Positions 8,806-11,642 of a stretch of DNA of 11,642 bases are shown one piece after another. The position numbers were made by a program, and so were the translations under genes. The stretch comes from Blastomyces gilchristii SLH14081 (lineage: Eukaryota > Ascomycota > Eurotiomycetes > Onygenales > Ajellomycetaceae): the NCBI RefSeq assembly GCF_000003855.2, contig NW_003101654.1, forward strand, positions 615,776-627,417, read 5' to 3'. Within the stretch, counting starts at the first letter, position 1; each line of letters begins with the position of its first letter. The notes under the pieces are model-generated. The model was not told the origin of the DNA and made no database searches. It saw only the letters and a program-made list of their open reading frames with translations.

Positions 8806-8993
8806 TGAAGACAGACCGCGGAGGTTGCACTTCAGAAGTGTCTGTTGATTATGTGCTTGATATTATCGCCGAGGTATCTTTTTGTATTTTTCTGCCGGAG
8901 ATGGGCCAGATTGGGAAGGGCGGTACGAGGGTGGGACTTGGCGTTGATGTTTTGGAACATCAAAGATGGACAGGGTTTTCGCGGAGGTCGCTC
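8683..8993. repeat. 155-bp direct tandem duplication
   Basis: The stretch around 8713-8796 recurs 155 bases later at 8868-8951, with GCCGAGGTATCTTTTTGTAT identical in both. In the 83-base core I count about eight transitions and one transversion. Similarity continues more weakly on both sides (CTCCGCG-type sequence near 8817 and 8978), so the units are roughly 8683-8837 and 8838-8993. Copy A carries most of the G-to-A changes. The offset is not a multiple of three. Confidence 0.85.
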
Positions 8994-9270
8994 CTCAGAT
9001 ATCTCCACAATCACAGATCGGGGATCTTCCAAAATCGAGAAGATTGGCGCATATGGCTAGGTCTCTTCACCTTACAATTTGTATGGCAATTTGGCCCGGG
9101 GTTGTGGTGTGGTAGGGGAGAACGGGGGATAATCCCACACAGGAGTTTCGAACAACATCTGGTTCACGTTTGGCTGGATAACTCCACCACCACACGGGGT
9201 ATGCGGTCGGCGATGGGGTCAAAATGCTCGTATGATCGAGGGCTTTTCGATGGATCTATCGGCGGGTGTA
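8832..9270 (-). pseudogene. Unknown gene fragment, copy B, GC-richer, with stops
   Basis: A minus-strand frame runs about 146 codons from the junction near 9270 down to a TGA at 8832-8834. It is interrupted only at 9221-9219 (TGA), 9074-9072 (TAA) and 9059-9057 (TAG). All three could come from CGA, CAA or CAG by a single C-to-T change. Many codons end in C (AAC ATC AAC GCC AAG TCC CAC), which suggests former coding on this strand. A Pro-rich part (FSPTTPQPRAKLPYKL) precedes a basic C-terminal part. The opposite strand is open from 8793 to 9296 but has no ATG at its start and is Trp/Gly/Arg-rich, so I take it as a shadow. The frame continues without a break into the integrase of the adjacent chromovirus fragment, perhaps by chance. 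Function unknown. Confidence 0.35.
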
Positions 9271-9511
9271 TTAAGACAGTAGTTATAACTGTCTAGAACT
9301 TCTATCACTTTATACTTTATATAATGATAATTCAGTGTGTGAGATGAGTGTGTGATTCATATATTCTTAAGATTCAATCATATCAGATCTTCTATCTTAT
9401 ATTGCTCAGTGAGATCTCAGTGAACATTGATTCAATCTTCTTAATTCTGTTTAACACTTGTTATGAAGACTTCTACTCAATTACAGATATCTCAGAGTTT
9501 TATTACTATAT

Positions 9512-9525
9512 TATCAGTGATCTGA
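9512..9525. repeat. SINE target site duplication, left
   Basis: TATCAGTGATCTGA precedes the tRNA-like head and recurs at 9900-9913 after the tail. The plus-strand chromovirus, reverse-complemented, has only one equivalent of this stretch, so it is a duplication caused by insertion. Confidence 0.93.
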
Positions 9526-9532
9526 GCCCCGG

Positions 9533-9543
9533 TGGCCGAATGG
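9533..9543 (+). promoter_or_regulatory. Pol III A box of the SINE
   Basis: TGGCCGAATGG fits the A-box consensus TRGYNNARNNG and starts 8 bases into the tRNA-like head, its normal place. Confidence 0.88.
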
Positions 9544-9592
9544 TTAATGCGGCCACCCGGTAGCGCCTTGGCGTGGGAAATCAAGGCGCGTG

Positions 9593-9603
9593 GGTTCGAA
9601 ACC
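9593..9603 (+). promoter_or_regulatory. Pol III B box of the SINE
   Basis: GGTTCGAAACC fits the B-box consensus GGTTCRANNCC exactly and forms the T-loop. It lies 60 bases after the A box, within the usual range, so the internal promoter appears intact. Confidence 0.92.
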
Positions 9604-9879
9604 CGCAGGGAGATACATTAAATCCGGAACTCAAGCATCTCAGGTTTCTAATAAATACAGAGGTGTACAAATCGCTTCAATGAATTGCTCTATGTTTCTG
9701 AGCTGGGAAGTTATTATCACATGTATCTAATTGTCACTTCTTTGTATTTTTCTATGTTCTTGTTATTTTAGCATGATCTTAACATCTATATTTCCTCCTG
9801 TATAATTAACACTTGACCTGTATTTAACATCACGCAAGAACTCATTATAAGCTCCGCTTGCATATGAGTATAATGAAAG

Positions 9880-9900
9880 AATAATAATAATAATAATAAT
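9880..9900 (+). repeat. (AAT)7 tail of the SINE
   Basis: Seven AAT triplets end the element. Simple-repeat tails mark SINEs and LINEs that do not use poly(A). The last T is shared with the target duplication. Confidence 0.9.
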
Positions 9901-9913
9901 ATCAGTGATCTGA
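9900..9913. repeat. SINE target site duplication, right
   Basis: TATCAGTGATCTGA is identical to 9512-9525. After it the chromovirus fragment resumes in register (TTGAACTGCAGAGATTC). Confidence 0.93.
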
Positions 9914-11207
9914 ATTGAACTGCAGAGATTCACTGTGAAATGTATAATCTTTAGAAGATTCAGTACTTTTATATAATATCTGTATGTAAGAAAGAATGAG
10001 CTTCTATCTATTGAAACAGCATCTTGATCATTGATAGTGACTTCAGTGTGTAGAAGAAGATTATATTAATTATCTTATAAGTAATTACAGAACTTATAAA
10101 GATAATTCTTTACAGATTGAATTATCTATTCTAATGTATTATCAGTCTCAGAGTAATAGACAGTTGACAAATAATGTATAATCTTGAGAACTTGATAGAT
10201 TCTTGTTCAGAGAGTATTTATGAATTGACAGTCTTAATCTGATGCTATAGATCTCAGTAATTTATACATCTGATAGAATGAGCTTCTTAGAAAAGATTCA
10301 GTGACTTGTTCAGTATTCATCTTATTACAGAGTTTCAATATTACATTCTTACTTAATCAGTTTATAATGATTATAATGTTTCTATAATTCTTAGTCTTAG
10401 AGAGATTAACAGTGAAGTTAATTATCACATCTTATCAGATTCTATCAAAGACATTGAGTGATTTCAGCAGATCTTTTCTACAGTTCTTTTATTAGTTGAT
10501 GAAGAAATAATGATTACAGTTTCAGACGAAATATCTGATGCTGTTTAATATCTTAAGTCAGTAGAACTCTTGAGAGATTATTTAATACAGTTATTCACAA
10601 TCTGAATAACTGATCATACAAGAGTCATGCATCTCTTGCATTATTCAGATGTGTAAGAATTCAGAGTGAGAGACTCAGTGTTATTCATAAAATCATAGAG
10701 TGTTATTATCATTGATTGAATATTCTGAGATGTCAGTTCTTATACATAGTTTTAAAAGAAATCAGAATACTTCTTGTTATACTGCTTCAGTGAGTATTTG
10801 AAGAAGTTCATTGATTTGAGCTGCTGTATGCCATAGTTCATCTAATATAGATTTGAGAGAAGTTGAGATATCAGTGACAGTTCTAATCAGAGAAGTATGT
10901 ATAGTGTCATGAGCTGTTTCATCTTGATCAACTAGTATCTTTGAATTCAAGAGCTGATACTCTTAGTTCATTCAGTGAGTATCTGTTACATTGAATGATA
11001 TATCTTACTCTTGTTATGAGAGAGCATCTATCTTTGAGTTCTGACTGTTAAAACAGTAGTGTATTGTAAAATGAAAGCAGCTTAAGAACTCAGATCATTA
11101 CATCTGTTATTCAGTGAGTTTATAGATAGTTGTGAAGTACTTGAGATTCTTATAATCTGTGATTATCTTAAATTCAGAGATGCTTCAGAGTTCAGAGTTT
11201 TATTCTT
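9914..11207 (-). pseudogene. Pol fragment: RNase H end, linker, integrase (stops)
   Basis: Translation on the minus strand follows the other copy's end of RNase H (ITDYKNLKYF-like), the linker, the integrase zinc-binding region and the catalytic core. The core's first Asp is now Asn (codon at 10419-10417, INF for IDF). The second Asp (SD-x-D-C-Q-F) and the Glu (TDNTLE) are still there. The zinc-binding region and the core stay in one frame here. The plus-strand copy differs by one missing base at this place, which shows that its frameshift is a deletion. The zinc-binding C-x2-C has lost its second Cys to Tyr. The integrase C-terminal part continues beyond the SINE at 9525-9271. Numerous stops; inactive. 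Confidence 0.85.
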
Positions 11208-11224
11208 TTATTATTATTATTATT
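11208..11224 (-). repeat. (AAT)n tail, read as (TTA)n on plus
   Basis: About six triplets mark the exact boundary between the LINE-like 3' end and the chromovirus fragment. It has the same repeat unit as the SINE tail. Confidence 0.8.
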
Positions 11225-11268
11225 GTTCTTCAATTATAGATGTATGCAGTCAGAGACTATAACATCTA

Positions 11269-11290
11269 CCTGAGAACTTTAGTTCTCAGG
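11269..11290 (-). repeat. 10-bp perfect hairpin in the LINE-like 3' end
   Basis: CCTGAGAACT and AGTTCTCAGG are perfect inverted arms separated by two bases. On the minus strand it lies about 45 bases before the (AAT)n tail, where some LINEs carry the stem-loop recognised by their reverse transcriptase. That role is inferred. Confidence 0.75.
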
Positions 11291-11642
11291 GTTTTTTCTA
11301 TGTCTGTAAAGTTAACTATTGTACATTCATCAATTTCAGATATGCAAAATCAGAAAATTCCAGCCCAGAATACAAAAACTGTTTACAAATTGCAGTGTTT
11401 TAACATCTTTTGATACTTTGAAACCATTTGACAATATCATGACAAAAGAAAAGAGAGAAAGAACACAGTCTCAAAGATAGACACATTAAATAGATAGATA
11501 GAAAGAAATTAAAAGGAAAAGATACAGAAAAAGATAAAGTAAAGAGAGACTATAACAAAACAAATTATTAAAAGAGAGTGTATAGCTGTTTTAACAGACT
11601 ATATCTGATTGATTTCCTCCTCTTCATATTCAGATAATTCTG

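Larger units (their letters stand above)
9526..9899 (+). mobile_element. tRNA-derived SINE, about 374 bp
   Basis: This is a short non-autonomous retroposon. Its head (9526-9613) resembles a tRNA, with a D-arm, an 8-bp stem GCGCCTTG/CAAGGCGC (9563-9570 with 9582-9589) and a 5-bp T-arm around TTCGAAA. An unrelated body of about 265 bases follows, then seven AAT triplets. It has no open frame of note. The 14-bp flanking duplications prove insertion into the chromovirus fragment. It keeps many CC, CG and GG dinucleotides, unlike the host DNA, so it is young or too short to be mutated. The acceptor stem pairs poorly (GCCCCGG against AGGGAGA) and the anticodon loop is 11 bases long, so this is not a working tRNA gene. 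The parent looks closest to a Ser- or Leu-type tRNA, but this is uncertain. It needs a LINE's enzymes to move. Confidence 0.9.
9271..11207 (-). mobile_element. Second chromovirus fragment, inverted, interrupted by a SINE
   Basis: Read on the minus strand, this follows the plus-strand chromovirus from about 6412 to 7968. The matching pieces are 11207-9914 and 9525-9271, together about 1,548 bases against about 1,557 in the other copy. It has no LTR, gag or chromodomain. Its 5' side stops at the (AAT)n tail of a LINE-like element at 11208, and its 3' side at the GC-richer island near 9271. Similarity by eye is high (roughly four bases in five), with mostly transitional differences. It is at least as hypermutated as the full copy, with CC, GG and CG almost absent. 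The left junction could lie a few tens of bases further left, because a weak match to the other copy may continue there. Confidence 0.9.
11208..11642 (-). mobile_element. 3' end of a LINE-like element (partial)
   Basis: Read on the minus strand, this is a 3' untranslated region ending in a hairpin, a short conserved-looking segment and an (AAT)n tail that abuts the chromovirus fragment. At the right edge of the window a short acidic frame (ELSEYEEEEINQI, then TAG at about 11602-11600) could be the end of an ORF2, but this is weak. Between 11291 and 11600 there is only AT-rich sequence with a few GATA/AGAAAG repeats and no gene. The tail abutting the fragment suggests that this element inserted into the chromovirus and removed or displaced its 5' part. 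Whether it is the same family as the LINE at the left edge cannot be told. It could also be a SINE. Confidence 0.55.

Noticed and set aside
8793..9296. Long plus-strand open frame through the GC-richer island
   Set aside because: It has no ATG at its start, a Trp/Gly/Arg-rich composition typical of the reverse of a C-ending coding strand, and ends inside retrotransposon sequence.
9526..9613. A functional tRNA gene
   Set aside because: The acceptor stem pairs badly, the anticodon loop is too long, and the unit is flanked by target duplications with an extra body and AAT tail. It is a SINE head.
11269..11298. A bacterial-type terminator (hairpin followed by a T run)
   Set aside because: The context is a eukaryotic retrotransposon read from the other strand; the hairpin fits a LINE 3' end better.

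Overview
The window looks like repeat-rich heterochromatin of a filamentous fungus, probably an ascomycete with a RIP-like genome defence. It holds no intact protein gene. It is a nest of degenerate retrotransposons: a LINE with three zinc knuckles in ORF1, a Ty3/gypsy chromovirus with a C-terminal chromodomain, a second inverted fragment of the same chromovirus family, a tRNA-headed SINE inside that fragment, and the 3' end of another LINE-like element. Most of the DNA is very AT-rich and nearly free of CG, CC and GG dinucleotides. The protein frames are still recognisable but full of in-frame stops. The species cannot be named from this window.

Layout. 1-1908 (minus): 5' part of a LINE, with the start of the ORF2 endonuclease (259 to beyond the left edge), ORF1 (1908-289) and 53-bp tandem repeats upstream of ORF1 (1919-2061). 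2062-2855: AT-rich, no recognised gene, with a long imperfect hairpin at 2602-2697. 2856-8561 (plus): a full-length chromovirus with 281/280-bp LTRs, an ATTGA target duplication on both sides, gag and pol (protease, RT, RNase H, integrase, chromodomain) and a polypurine tract. 8562-9270: a GC-richer island with a 155-bp direct duplication and decayed minus-strand reading frames of unknown origin. 9271-11207 (minus): a 1.55-kb fragment of a related chromovirus (RNase H end to integrase), split by a 374-bp SINE (9526-9899) with 14-bp target duplications. 11208-11642 (minus): 3' end of another LINE-like element, with a hairpin and an (AAT)n tail.

How the parts relate. The SINE is much less mutated than its host, so it arrived late or escaped the mutation process. 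Its 3' end resembles that of the neighbouring LINE-like tail, which suggests that such a LINE supplies its reverse transcriptase. The two chromovirus copies face each other and could form a long dsRNA if transcribed through. Comparing the two LTRs shows about 41 differences, all transitions plus one 1-bp indel. They lie mostly at CpG and CpC sites rather than the CpA sites of classical Neurospora RIP.
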